Below are positions 24,049 to 33,095 of a stretch of DNA of 51,730 bases, piece after piece. The stretch comes from Actinomycetota bacterium (GTDB lineage Bacteria; Actinomycetota; Acidimicrobiia; Acidimicrobiales; Ilumatobacteraceae). The notes beneath the pieces were generated by a model that was not told where the DNA came from, did not search any database, and saw nothing but the letters and a program-made list of their open reading frames with translations. Position 1 is the first letter of the stretch; each line of letters begins with the position of its first letter. Both the position numbers and the translations under genes were made by a program. The stretch covers positions 1 to 51,730 of the forward strand of contig JAPLAA010000102.1 of NCBI GenBank assembly GCA_026393475.1, given 5' to 3'.

Positions 24049-26114
24049 CCGGACCGGCACACGAGCGACGAACGATCGAGTACCAGCCGGCGCTCGATGG
24101 CGTCCGCGCCGTCGCGGTCGCGCTGGTCCTCGTCTTCCACGGCGGCGCCACCTGGATGACCGGCGGGTACGTGGGCGTGTCGGTCTTCTTCACGCTGTCG
24201 GGCTATCTCATCACGTCGCTGCTCCTGGTGGAACACGGTCGCACGGGCACGATCGCGCTCGGGCGGTTCTACGCGCGGCGGATGAAGCGGCTGCTGCCGG
24301 CGAGCCTGGCGTGCCTGGTCGCCGTCGCCATCGCGGCCGCGGCCGGTGCGTTCGACGAGTTCACGTCGCTGCGTCGAGACCTGTTGGGCGCCCTGTTCCA
24401 GGTGGCGAACTGGGTGAAGCTGTGGGGCGACGACAGCTACGCCGACCTCACGAACGCGACGCTCGGCCGGGTGGCGCCGCTCGAGCACTACTGGTCGCTC
24501 GCGATCGAGGAGCAGTTCTACTGGCTGTGGCCGCTGGCGGTCATCGGCATGTTCCGTGTGTGCCGCTCCGCCGCTGCCGTCGGCCGAGCGATCGGTGTCC
24601 TCGCAGTGGTTGCCGTGGGCGTCGCCCCCGTCATCGCTGCGGTGTGGGGCCCCGATGCCGCCTACTGGGCGACGCCGGCGCGCGCCGGTGAGATCCTGGT
24701 CGGCGCTGCCCTCGCCGCGCTGTTCCACGTCCGTGGTCCGTGGGGCACCTGGTCGGTGTGGTTGGCGCCGCTGGGCCTCGCCGTCGTGGGCTGGGCCGCG
24801 ACCACGTGGCCGGCCGGGAGCGGTCCGGCGTACGACGGCTGGTTCGGGGTGTTCGCGCTGGCGAGCGTCGGGCTGATCGCCGGGCTGCAGCATGCGTCGC
24901 CCCTGCGCTCGGCACTCTCGGCGCGCCCGGTCGTATGGGTCGGCACCATCAGCTACGGGCTCTACCTGTACCACTGGCCGATCTTCGCGGTGCTCACCGA
25001 CGAGCGGGTCGGCGTCTCTGGCCTGGCGCTGTTCGCCGTCCGGCTCGCGGTGACGTTCGTCGCGGCGGCGCTCTCGTCGGTGCTGCTCGAGCAGCCGGTG
25101 CGCCGGTGGGATCCCGCCTGGTCGCGTCCGCTGGTGGGCGGGGCGCTGGCGACGGCTGCAGTGGCCGCCCTCGTCGTGGTCGGTGTGCAGCCGGCCGCCT
25201 CGGCACCGGTGGCCGAGTCGCGGGTCGATCCTGCGGTCACCATCGCGCCGGTGGACGGCACGCTGGCGCCGCTCGCCACGATCGAGGTGCCGGCGAGCGG
25301 TCCTGCTGCATCCACGACCGACACCGTGACCGACTCGACGGTTCCCGCCATTTCTGCTGTGTCCACCCTGTCGACGTCGTCCACCGAGCCGGCGCCCGTG
25401 GCCGTGCCACCGGTGAGTCGGCCGGTGCGGATCATGGTGGTGGGCGACTCGACGGCTCAGTTCACCGCTGCCGGGCTCGCTGCGTGGGCCGCTGATCACC
25501 CCGAGAGTGCTCAGGTGACCGACGCCTCGGTGGCCGGGTGCGGGTTCCTGCGCACCGGCACGGTGCCGACCGACGGTGCGATCGACTTCCAAGGGCAGTG
25601 CGACGACCTCCTCGACGACCGCCTCCCCGCACTCCTCGCCGAACTGCAGCCCGACGTCGTCATGCTGATGGTGACGATGCGCGACGTGGAGGACCGGGAG
25701 TGGGATGCGTCGGAGGGGCCGATCAGCCCGTTCGACCAGCGGTTCCGCGACCGTCTGCTGTTCGACTACAGGGCGATGGCCGATCGGCTCGTGGCCGCCG
25801 GTGTGCGGCGCATCGCGTGGGTGCTGCCGCCGCACCCGATCGCGCCGTTCCAGGGTGAGCAGGTGAAGATGCTCGATCCCGCCCGCTACGAGGTGCAGTT
25901 CGACGTGATCGACGAGGTCGCGGCCAGCGTCGATGGCGCTGGTGGCGCTGGTGGCGCGGTGCAGGTGCTCGACCTGCGGGCATGGCTGGAGGCGATGGGC
26001 GGCACGAGGGACGGCGGGCTCCGGCCCGACGGGCTGCATTGGAGCCCGGAGGCCGGGTACTGGGTGGCCGAGCGCTACCTGGCGGGTTCGTTGGTGTCGA
26101 TCGCACTGTCCTGA
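24045..26114 (+). CDS. Acyltransferase-3 with C-terminal SGNH domain, second copy
   Basis: A 689-aa OafA-type O-acyltransferase. The membrane domain shows YQPALDGVRAVAVALVLVFH, GVSVFFTLSGYLITSLL, RRMKRLLPAS, WSLAIEEQFYWLWP and GLYLYHWPIFAVL. A Thr/Ser/Val-rich linker (about 400-455) leads to the SGNH domain starting IMVVGDSTAQFTAAGL, with the Asp/His pair in LRPDGLHWSPEAGYW. It is coupled to the upstream GT-C gene by a 4-bp overlap, so glycan transfer and acylation are probably linked. The last 40 bp overlap the convergent AftD-like gene. Confidence 0.9.
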   Translation: MTGPAHERRTIEYQPALDGVRAVAVALVLVFHGGATWMTGGYVGVSVFFTLSGYLITSLLLVEHGRTGTIALGRFYARRMKRLLPASLACLVAVAIAAAAGAFDEFTSLRRDLLGALFQVANWVKLWGDDSYADLTNATLGRVAPLEHYWSLAIEEQFYWLWPLAVIGMFRVCRSAAAVGRAIGVLAVVAVGVAPVIAAVWGPDAAYWATPARAGEILVGAALAALFHVRGPWGTWSVWLAPLGLAVVGWAATTWPAGSGPAYDGWFGVFALASVGLIAGLQHASPLRSALSARPVVWVGTISYGLYLYHWPIFAVLTDERVGVSGLALFAVRLAVTFVAAALSSVLLEQPVRRWDPAWSRPLVGGALATAAVAALVVVGVQPAASAPVAESRVDPAVTIAPVDGTLAPLATIEVPASGPAASTTDTVTDSTVPAISAVSTLSTSSTEPAPVAVPPVSRPVRIMVVGDSTAQFTAAGLAAWAADHPESAQVTDASVAGCGFLRTGTVPTDGAIDFQGQCDDLLDDRLPALLAELQPDVVMLMVTMRDVEDREWDASEGPISPFDQRFRDRLLFDYRAMADRLVAAGVRRIAWVLPPHPIAPFQGEQVKMLDPARYEVQFDVIDEVAASVDGAGGAGGAVQVLDLRAWLEAMGGTRDGGLRPDGLHWSPEAGYWVAERYLAGSLVSIALS

Positions 26115-29100
26115 TCTGCGGCGTCGGCCGCGTGGGCATCGTCGCTCGCCTCGACATCGTCGGCTCGATCCGGCCGGTCGATCCGGTCGATCCGGTCGAA
26201 CAGGGTGCCGGCCAGGAGGAGCACCACGACGAACAGGCCGGCGCGGTGCAGGTCCTCGAAGTTGCCGGGCCACGCCGCGTCGGGGAAGAAGCGCTCGCGT
26301 CGTTGGCGCCACGCCACGATCAGGCCGAGCACTCCCACGGTCACCGCTGCGGCGAGCGCGGCGGGTCGGCTGCGATGGGTGAGCACCATGACGGCGGCGG
26401 GCACGAGCGCGACGAGCCCCCAGGTGGGCGCGATCACGAGCACGGCCGCGGCGACGAGCACCGCGGCGGCGACGAGGACGTCGCCTCGCGGTTCGGCACC
26501 CATCGAGAGATCGAGGCGAACGTCGGCGAGCGGTGGTTGCACCGGCAGCGTGGCCGCGAGCACCTTCCGGTCGAGGACGGCGAGGGCGATGCAGCCGAGC
26601 ACACCGGCGAGTGCGACGAGGAGGGCGATGTTCAGGCCGGACTGGGGAGTCCAGTCCATCGTGACCGTGCGGGGCTGGTCGTCCGCCGGGAGCCACCAGC
26701 CGTTGAAGCCGCCGGCGATCTGCACGGGTGCACCCAGCGAGGTGCCGTCGGTCGTGGCCTCCCACGCGGCGTTGTAGCCCTCGCCGAGCACGAGCCAGCA
26801 TCCGTCCGGGCAGTCGTCGACGGTGACCGTGCGGGTGGTGCGCGTCCGGTCCACCTCGAGAGCGCCGTCGACATCGGCGACGTCAGCGCCCTCGGCGACA
26901 TCAGCGACCTGGGCAGCGTCGACGGTGTCGATGCCCGAGCGGAGCGTGATCCGGTCGACGTCGATGCCGGTCGCGAGACCGGAGGTGGTGGTGATCCGGT
27001 GGGTGTCGGCGCCGAGCTCGAGCGATCCGCCGGCGGGGTCGCACACGGTGACGTCGACGGCGGCACCGGCGGCCAGGTCGGCCATCTGCTCGCCCGTGAT
27101 CGAGAGCCCGACCGGGGCGCCGTCGAGCTGGACGAGGTCGGTGCGACACGGCTGGAGGTCGGCGACGGGCGCCCGCAGGAGGGTGAGCCCGGTGAGCTCG
27201 GCGATCGCCGCGGGGAGCTGGACCGGCTCGGCCCAGCGGCGATCGGTGGTCGTGCGCGACTCGACGCCGGTGATCGTGAACGTGAGCGAACCGGCCGGCA
27301 GCGGGTCGATCAGTTCGATCGTGCTGACGCCGCCCGCGTCGGGCGGTGCGACCTCGACTGCGTGCTCTCCGTCGGCTGCCGTGATCGTGATCGCGGTGAT
27401 GGGGCTGTGGAGGCCGTCGACCGGCTGGGTGAGCGTGAGCGGGCCGACGATGGGCGTCGTGGCCTCGACGGTGACCGACGATCCGACCGCCTGGCCGAAG
27501 GGTGTGGTCCACGCGGTGGCCCGGTCGCCGTCGAACGCTGCGACGGCACGTGCAGCGGGGACGCCGGTGAGGCGCCGGTTCGACGAAGCGAGCGGCAGCA
27601 GCGTGTCGGTGGACGACGAGAGCGCGTCGACGAGCCCGTCGGCCGCACGGTCGCTGCGGCGCAACGTGACCGTGGCATCGAAGTCGCGCGCCACCGGCAG
27701 CAGGAACGTGCGGCTGAGCGACAGTTCGGGATCGCTGCGCCAACGGTCCGTGGCGCGCACGCGGTCGCGTGTGAGCACGATCGCGACGGGACGGTCGGCG
27801 TCGAGGGTGTCGAGCTCGGAAGTCGGTAGTCGTACGGTCTCCGCGGCGACCGGGCCGAGCTCGGCGAAGCCGACCGCACTCGCGCCGGTGTCGGTGCCGC
27901 CCGGCAGGACGTCGACCCGGGTGATCGTCACGGTCACGGGCACGCCCGGGGCCACCTCGATCGCCTGCCCGGTCGGCGTCAGCGACGACTCGTCGAGATC
28001 GACGACGAGGTCGGTCGTCGAACCAGCCTGCACCCGAACCTGGGTGATCCATCGGTTGGCGGTGGGCACCTGTTGTTGCACGAGCTGCAGACGGCCTTCG
28101 GTGGTGCTGAGCTCGATCTGCTCGCCGACGGGGTCGAAGCGGTCGGCGACCCGCCACGCGGTGGTGAGGTCGCCGTCGACGGCCATCGCCGGTCGGTCCT
28201 CGGGGCGGAAGGCGAACGGCTCGCCGTAGCCGGTGGCACGGACGAGAAGCCCGCCGTCGAGCGCCGACACCGTCTGCTGGGCGGCGTCCTCGGTGGGGAA
28301 CACGGCGAGGCGCTGGTCGGCGACGTCCTCGCGCAACGCGTCGCGAAGCGGTCCACCGGTCTCGGTGAGCCCGGCCACGTCCTGCGAGCCGCGCCACTGG
28401 TATGCCCGGTCGCGGTTGGAGTCGGTGACGATCAGGACGGCGTCGGCGGGCACGGCATCGTCGCCGAGACCCGCGGCCGACAGCGCCGGCAGATCGGCTG
28501 CGTAGACGATCGCCTCGGTGCCGTCGAGCAGGCCGGCCGCTGCGGCGTCGACCACGCCGTCGCCGCTGCCGGCCAACACCACGACATCGGTGGCGGTCCG
28601 CACGATCGATTGCGGATCGTCGACCGGCACGAGTTCGACCGGCGCGAGGGGGGTACCGATGGCTGCCACGGCGAGGGTCTGCTCGTCGACCATCGCGATG
28701 TCGGGCACGTTCACGGTCGGCTCGCCGAACGCCATCGGCTCGCCGAGCCCGGGTGGCGGTGCGCCGAACAGCGCGGAGACGATCTCCGGTCGTGGGGTGC
28801 GGAACCGGTCGAACGCCAGGTCGTTCGCCACCCAGATCGTGTCGACGCCGAGGAGCCGGGCGACCGGGGCGATCGCTGCCGGATCGATCGTGCCCGCCTG
28901 GAACCGGTTGTCGAGCGCGTACAGCAGGTCCATCGCACCGGGGCTGCCGAGCGGCAGGAGGTCGCGGGTGACGAGCGGTTTGTCGGTGAGGCCCGGCAGC
29001 GGCGGGTCGACGGTGTAGCCCCAGCGGAAGGCGCCGAACTCGGAGCCGGGAAGCTGCAGCACCCGGTACTCCGACGAGCCCGCATCGAGGGCCGCCACGG

Positions 29101-30418
29101 CGTCGTTCCACGCCGCGGGCACGTCCTGGTCGCGCTCGAGGGCGACGTCGACGTAGCCGCCGCTCGTGGCCGCGGGGAGGCCGATCAGCGCGATCAGCAC
29201 CAGCGCCACGGCGGTGATGCCTCCGAGCTGGCGGCGGCGGATGCGGACCGCTCCGGCGAGGGTGACGAGCGCCCCCGCACCGAGGGCCAGACCGAAACCG
29301 CTGAGCGGCAGCGCACGGGTACTGCTGCGCAGTGCCAGGCCGAGGGCCGAGTCGCGCAGCGGCGCCATGAGCGGCGAGGGGTCGTCGATCGGGTGGACAC
29401 CGACGGCGAGCACGATGCCGGCGACGACGAGCCATGCGGCGAACCGGCGCTGCGACCAGCGCACCAGGGCGAGTCCGGCCAGGCACAGCGCGACGAGGAG
29501 ATAGCCGGCGAGGATCACCTTGGTGCTGCCGAGGTGATCGATCGCCGCGGTGGTGGTGAACGCGTACGGGTCGCGCACGTAGAACAGCCAGTAGCCGAGC
29601 CCGCGGAGGGTCTCGGTGCTGACCGACGTGAGCGACACCGCGTCGAGGGTCTCGCTGAAGGCGAGCACGTCGGCGCCGTGCCTGCCCTGCACCACGAGCA
29701 TCACGATCCACCACAGCGACACGACGATGCTGATCGCGCCGAGCTTGACGGCGGTGACGATCGCGGTGCGCCAGGTGATGCTCCGCTGCCATGCGGCGTG
29801 CAGCAACCACAGCACCGGTGCGGGGGCCACGAGTGCGAGCGCCGTCGCGTTCACCGCGCCGATCGTGAGCACGACCAGACCGAACAGGCCGACGTCACGC
29901 CATCGGGTGCGGGCGGTGGCGCGCACCGTGAGCCCGACGAGCCAGCCCACACCTGCCCACGGCAGCAGCATCACCGAGGTGCGCGACACGTACGGGAGGA
30001 TGTACGGCGACAGCGCGTAGACGATGCCGGCGACCGAGGCCGCGTTCGTCGCGAGCCCCAGCTGGCGAGCGCCCCAGCGGACGCCGGCGCCGCCGAGGAA
30101 CAGCAGCGTGCCGATCCACAGCCGGTGCGCGATCCAGTCGGGCACGCCGAGCTGGTCGAAGACCCAGAACCAGGGTCCCGACGGCCACAGGTAGGCGATC
30201 GTCTGGTGCGGCACCCAGCCGGCGAACTGGCGTGTGTCCCACGTGAACGGCGCATCGGCGACGAGGCGACCCGGGTCGAGGTAGAGGAACAGCTTGGTGT
30301 CGGTCGGCATCCGGCCCGGCGCGGCGGTGAGCGCCGGGAGGTACGTGAGCGCGGCCAGCACCAACAGGCCGGGGGAGGGCAGCCGCAGACGATGCTGCCT
30401 GCCGGGAGCGCCGTTCAT
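26075..30418 (-). CDS. aftD: AftD-like arabinofuranosyltransferase (DUF3367 type)
   Basis: A 1447-aa envelope protein, close to the roughly 1400 aa of mycobacterial AftD, which adds arabinofuranose from DPA to arabinan branches. The N-terminal part is a GT-C core: MPTDTKLFLYLDPGRLV carries acidic residues in the first loop, followed by WVPHQTIAYLWPSGPWFW and LSPYILPYVSRTSVMLLPW. From about 430 a long extracytoplasmic region follows, with repeated beta-rich, carbohydrate-binding-like stretches (for example VDGDLTTAWRVADRFDPVG and AFDGDRATAWTTPFG, both discoidin-like). A few helices and an Asp/Ala-rich tail end the protein. ATG at 30418 begins 10 bp after the stop of the PIG-V-like gene. Assignment to AftD is by length, order and motifs; arabinose specificity is inferred, supported by the DprE2-like gene. 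Confidence 0.75.
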   Translation of the reverse strand: MNGAPGRQHRLRLPSPGLLVLAALTYLPALTAAPGRMPTDTKLFLYLDPGRLVADAPFTWDTRQFAGWVPHQTIAYLWPSGPWFWVFDQLGVPDWIAHRLWIGTLLFLGGAGVRWGARQLGLATNAASVAGIVYALSPYILPYVSRTSVMLLPWAGVGWLVGLTVRATARTRWRDVGLFGLVVLTIGAVNATALALVAPAPVLWLLHAAWQRSITWRTAIVTAVKLGAISIVVSLWWIVMLVVQGRHGADVLAFSETLDAVSLTSVSTETLRGLGYWLFYVRDPYAFTTTAAIDHLGSTKVILAGYLLVALCLAGLALVRWSQRRFAAWLVVAGIVLAVGVHPIDDPSPLMAPLRDSALGLALRSSTRALPLSGFGLALGAGALVTLAGAVRIRRRQLGGITAVALVLIALIGLPAATSGGYVDVALERDQDVPAAWNDAVAALDAGSSEYRVLQLPGSEFGAFRWGYTVDPPLPGLTDKPLVTRDLLPLGSPGAMDLLYALDNRFQAGTIDPAAIAPVARLLGVDTIWVANDLAFDRFRTPRPEIVSALFGAPPPGLGEPMAFGEPTVNVPDIAMVDEQTLAVAAIGTPLAPVELVPVDDPQSIVRTATDVVVLAGSGDGVVDAAAAGLLDGTEAIVYAADLPALSAAGLGDDAVPADAVLIVTDSNRDRAYQWRGSQDVAGLTETGGPLRDALREDVADQRLAVFPTEDAAQQTVSALDGGLLVRATGYGEPFAFRPEDRPAMAVDGDLTTAWRVADRFDPVGEQIELSTTEGRLQLVQQQVPTANRWITQVRVQAGSTTDLVVDLDESSLTPTGQAIEVAPGVPVTVTITRVDVLPGGTDTGASAVGFAELGPVAAETVRLPTSELDTLDADRPVAIVLTRDRVRATDRWRSDPELSLSRTFLLPVARDFDATVTLRRSDRAADGLVDALSSSTDTLLPLASSNRRLTGVPAARAVAAFDGDRATAWTTPFGQAVGSSVTVEATTPIVGPLTLTQPVDGLHSPITAITITAADGEHAVEVAPPDAGGVSTIELIDPLPAGSLTFTITGVESRTTTDRRWAEPVQLPAAIAELTGLTLLRAPVADLQPCRTDLVQLDGAPVGLSITGEQMADLAAGAAVDVTVCDPAGGSLELGADTHRITTTSGLATGIDVDRITLRSGIDTVDAAQVADVAEGADVADVDGALEVDRTRTTRTVTVDDCPDGCWLVLGEGYNAAWEATTDGTSLGAPVQIAGGFNGWWLPADDQPRTVTMDWTPQSGLNIALLVALAGVLGCIALAVLDRKVLAATLPVQPPLADVRLDLSMGAEPRGDVLVAAAVLVAAAVLVIAPTWGLVALVPAAVMVLTHRSRPAALAAAVTVGVLGLIVAWRQRRERFFPDAAWPGNFEDLHRAGLFVVVLLLAGTLFDRIDRIDRPDRADDVEASDDAHAADAADQDSAIDTNEPAR
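26175..26201 (-). repeat. 9-bp tandem repeat x3 near the AftD C-terminus
   Basis: CGGTCGATC, CGGTCGATC and CGGTCGAAC, in frame, read as Asp-Arg-Ile-type units in the cytoplasmic tail of the AftD-like protein. Confidence 0.8.
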
Positions 30419-30428
30419 GCCCGCCCGC

Positions 30429-31622
30429 TCACGGGATGGCGCCGAGGACGCCGTACAGGCCGGTGAGCGCGACGATGCCGGCGGCGCTCATCGCGATCGT
30501 GAGGCCCCAGCCCTCCTCGTGCTCCTCGGGCCACCAGGCCGCGGCGGAGATGAACAGCGGGAACGCCGTGTAGAGGAAGCGCGGGCGGGCGGTGACGGTG
30601 CTCGGCAGCACCATCAGTGCGAGGACCACGAGTGCGAACGCCACCATCGGCCACGGCAGCCGGCGCTTCCACAGCACGACGAGCAGGGCGATCATCACCA
30701 TCACCGAGACGGCGGTGAGCGTGTCGGTGGGCGACGACAGCGGTCGGGTGAACGCCTCGAGGGTGTTCTTGATCGCCGTGAGCCCGAAGCTCGTCCCCTC
30801 GTCCCACGCCTCGGTCTGGACGCGGAACCACGCCCATTCGCCGGTGCGGTCGTACAGGTAGAGCTGGAACGAGATGAACCCGATGGGGGCGAGCACGGGG
30901 GCGATCAGCGATCGCCAGTCGCGGTCGTCCTTGATCGCGAAGAACGCGGCGACCGCGCACGCCACGATGAGGCCGATGCCGTTCGGCCGTGTGCCCGAGC
31001 CGATCGCGGCGAGCAGGCCCGCGGCGAGCCAATGTTTGCGGTGCAGCATGAGCAGGCAGCCGGCCGCGACCGTGATGAGCGTGGCCTCGGAGTAGGTGAG
31101 GCTGAGTGCGACGCTGCCCGGGAAGAAGCACATCAGCACCATCGCCCGGTAGGCGATGCGCGGACCGAACAGGTCGCGGGCGATCAGGCCGACCAGGTAG
31201 ATGGCGACGGCACCCAGGACGAAGTTGATGAACAGGCTGGCGAACACGTCGCCGCCGGGCAGGATCGGGTCGAGGGTGCGGACGAGCATCGGGTACACCG
31301 GGAAGAACGCGGCGCGTGCCTCCATGTCGTTGTACGTGACGTCGGGCGGGATCGAGGTGGGGTACCAGTCGCGGATGATCCGCAGGTACCAGGCGCCGTC
31401 CCACGACGTGAGCACCTGGGTGATGAGGCCGACCGCGTTCTTCGGGCGGGGCTCACCGAGACGGTTGGCCTCGGCGACCTCTTGGGCAGCGACGATGGCA
31501 GCGCCGGCGATGACGCACAGACGCGAGGCGAGGTAGGCGATCGAGACACGCTTGAGGTACGAGGGCCACGGCGACGCCTCGGTGTGCGTGGGCAGTTCGG
31601 CGGTGCCGGTGGCGGTACTCAT
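30429..31622 (-). CDS. PIG-V-like mannosyltransferase
   Basis: A 397-aa GT-C protein. TSWDGAWYLRIIRDWYP in the first loop, AFFPVYPMLVRTLDP and SGTRPNGIGLIVA match the bacterial branch of the PIG-V mannosyltransferase family, which uses a polyprenyl-phosphate mannose donor. Mannose specificity is inferred from the family and from the Ppm-like synthase at 12947. ATG 31622 is used; a TAGCTT box lies 10 nt upstream, inside the 3' end of the glycosylase gene. The AftD-like gene follows after 10 bp, so the two are probably cotranscribed. Confidence 0.8.
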   Translation of the reverse strand: MSTATGTAELPTHTEASPWPSYLKRVSIAYLASRLCVIAGAAIVAAQEVAEANRLGEPRPKNAVGLITQVLTSWDGAWYLRIIRDWYPTSIPPDVTYNDMEARAAFFPVYPMLVRTLDPILPGGDVFASLFINFVLGAVAIYLVGLIARDLFGPRIAYRAMVLMCFFPGSVALSLTYSEATLITVAAGCLLMLHRKHWLAAGLLAAIGSGTRPNGIGLIVACAVAAFFAIKDDRDWRSLIAPVLAPIGFISFQLYLYDRTGEWAWFRVQTEAWDEGTSFGLTAIKNTLEAFTRPLSSPTDTLTAVSVMVMIALLVVLWKRRLPWPMVAFALVVLALMVLPSTVTARPRFLYTAFPLFISAAAWWPEEHEEGWGLTIAMSAAGIVALTGLYGVLGAIP

Positions 31623-31635
31623 GGGCCGCCCGAAG

Positions 31636-32547
31636 CTACCACCGGTGCATCGGCAGAATGCGTTGCCTCGGGCCGAACTTGGGTGCTCCATTGCCGTCGA
31701 GGTTGAGCAGCTTCAAGACGCGTCCCCGCTGGCCACGGAAGGGTTCGAGCAGTTCGAGCATCCGTTCGTCGGTGCCCCGCGGCTCGCCGGCGAGCGCCCA
31801 GGCGACGGTGTTCTTGAAGTGGAAGTCGCCGACCGGGAGCGCGTCGGCCTCGCCGAACGCGGTGCCGAGCACGGTGCCGATCGTCCACTCGCCGATGCCG
31901 GGCAGCAGCACGAGCCGACTCGCCACCTCGGCGGTCGGGAGTTCGCTCCACGCCCACAGGTGCGACGCGTGCTTGGCGACGGTGACGAGCGGTTCGGCTC
32001 GTTTGCGTTCGACGCCGAGCGGATGGAACCACCACGACGGCATGGCCGCCAGCCGATCGGGCGCCGGCGGCAGCCGGAGCTCGGGGTGCGGGCCGGGTGC
32101 CCGGTCGCCGAGTTCGGTGCAGAGGCGTCGCCACTGGCGCATCGCCTCGCCTGCGGTGATGCGCTGGGCGAGGATGGTGGGCAGCAGGTCGTGGTACAGG
32201 GTGCAGCTGGCCCCGAGGCGCAGGCCGGGGTGGTTGCGCTGGGCCTCGAGCAGGGCCCGGGGGGCGTCGACGAACACGACCGGCCGATCGAGATCGCCCA
32301 CGAGCGCTGGAACACGGGCGATGAGCCAGTCGGCGCCGGGGCCCCAGGCGCTGGTGCGCAGGGTGCCGTCGCGCCAGTCGAGGCGCAGGGTGCCCGGGCC
32401 GTCGGGGGTGAGCGTGGCCCGCCAGAACTCGCCGGGATCGAGCCGGGTCGTGGGATCCCACCGGCCGTTGCGAAGCGGGGACAGGGTGTGGCGTTGCGGG
32501 AGGCGGACGTCGTCGCCCGACTCCGGTGTCGCCAGCAGCATCTGCAC
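31636..32547 (-). CDS. AlkA-like DNA-3-methyladenine glycosylase (HhH-GPD)
   Basis: Predicted base-excision repair glycosylase of 303 aa acting on alkylated DNA. The helix-hairpin-helix LVLLPGIGEWTIGTVLGTAF is followed by ALPVGDFHFKN, where the Asp stands at the position of the catalytic Asp of AlkA. The N-terminal 120 residues resemble the AlkA-type beta domain. GTG 32547 is preferred because a TACGTT box lies 6 nt upstream, the spacing seen at other leaderless genes here; ATG 32541 is the alternative. No iron-sulfur loop cysteines are present. It is not related to the glycan genes beside it. Confidence 0.83.
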   Translation of the reverse strand: MQMLLATPESGDDVRLPQRHTLSPLRNGRWDPTTRLDPGEFWRATLTPDGPGTLRLDWRDGTLRTSAWGPGADWLIARVPALVGDLDRPVVFVDAPRALLEAQRNHPGLRLGASCTLYHDLLPTILAQRITAGEAMRQWRRLCTELGDRAPGPHPELRLPPAPDRLAAMPSWWFHPLGVERKRAEPLVTVAKHASHLWAWSELPTAEVASRLVLLPGIGEWTIGTVLGTAFGEADALPVGDFHFKNTVAWALAGEPRGTDERMLELLEPFRGQRGRVLKLLNLDGNGAPKFGPRQRILPMHRW

Positions 32548-32553
32548 GCTGCG

Positions 32554-32668
32554 AACGTAGCCGCGGGGTGCCACACCCTGTGGTTCCCTGCGGTCACGTC
32601 GTTGCGGACGCTGACGTGACATGAGCGGGCAGGCCCGAGGTCGGGTCGCGACCCCTCGCGTCTAGGCT
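32554..32668. promoter_or_regulatory. Divergent leaderless promoters of the glycosylase and NTR-like genes
   Basis: AACGTA at 32554-32559 (TACGTT on the minus strand) is 6 nt from the GTG at 32547. TAGGCT at 32663-32668 on the + strand is 7 nt from the ATG at 32676. The gap between the genes is 128 bp and shows nothing else. Confidence 0.5.
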
Positions 32669-32675
32669 CCGCGGC

Positions 32676-33041
32676 ATGCCACGTCATCGTCGTTTCCTGT
32701 CGCTGTGGGTCATGACGGGTCTCGTGCTCGGTGTCGGTGGAGCGTTGCTCGGCGTCGGCGGTCCCGGCGTCGCGCAGGCCTGCAGCTGCGTCGGCTTCGC
32801 CGACGACCAGGCGTTCGACGCAGCGGACGTCGTGTTCGTCGGCACCGTCGTCGACGTCGACCACGCCGGTGTCGGCCGAGCCTCGCTCGATCCTGAGCGG
32901 GCGGCACCGGACACGACCCTGCCGACGGACGCTCCGACGAGCGCGAAGAACTCGACGGCCGGGTCGCTCGTGCTGGTCGGCGTGGTCGTCATCATCGCGA
33001 CCGGCGCGCTCGTGCTGACCCTGAAGTACCGCAAGCGCTGA
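32676..33041 (+). CDS. Miniature TIMP/NTR-like secreted protein with C-terminal anchor
   Basis: A 121-aa protein: signal peptide (about 1-33, ending GVAQA), then mature N-terminus ACSCVGFADDQAFDAADVVF and VGTVVDV. The CSC start followed by a D-A-A-D-V-V-F-V-G-T strand is the opening of bacterial TIMP/netrin-like domains, which normally continue for roughly 80-100 residues. Here it stops after about 30, and an Asp/Thr/Ser linker leads to a membrane helix (SLVLVGVVVIIATGALVLTL) and KYRKR. It looks like a shortened family member, possibly by internal deletion, yet has its own promoter. Function unknown. Confidence 0.7.
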   Translation: MPRHRRFLSLWVMTGLVLGVGGALLGVGGPGVAQACSCVGFADDQAFDAADVVFVGTVVDVDHAGVGRASLDPERAAPDTTLPTDAPTSAKNSTAGSLVLVGVVVIIATGALVLTLKYRKR

Positions 33042-33046
33042 CCCGG

Positions 33047-33069
33047 CACGCCGTCCCCTTCGGGGCGTG
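33047..33069 (+). terminator. Hairpin after the NTR-like gene
   Basis: CACGCC at 33047-33052 and GGCGTG at 33064-33069 form a 6-bp stem 5 bp after the stop codon, with further CCCC/GGGG pairing possible. No clear T-run follows. Confidence 0.5.
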
Positions 33070-33095
33070 GCCGACCGATCGGCAACGATGACGGC

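Noticed and set aside
28073..30466. A 797-aa open frame on the + strand opposite the AftD-like gene
   Set aside because: Composition is Arg/Gly/Asp/His-rich with no motif, as expected for an antisense shadow in GC-rich DNA.
32676..33041. Calling the NTR-like gene a pseudogene
   Set aside because: The frame is intact, with signal peptide, membrane anchor, promoter and a terminator-like hairpin; a short functional protein is as likely.
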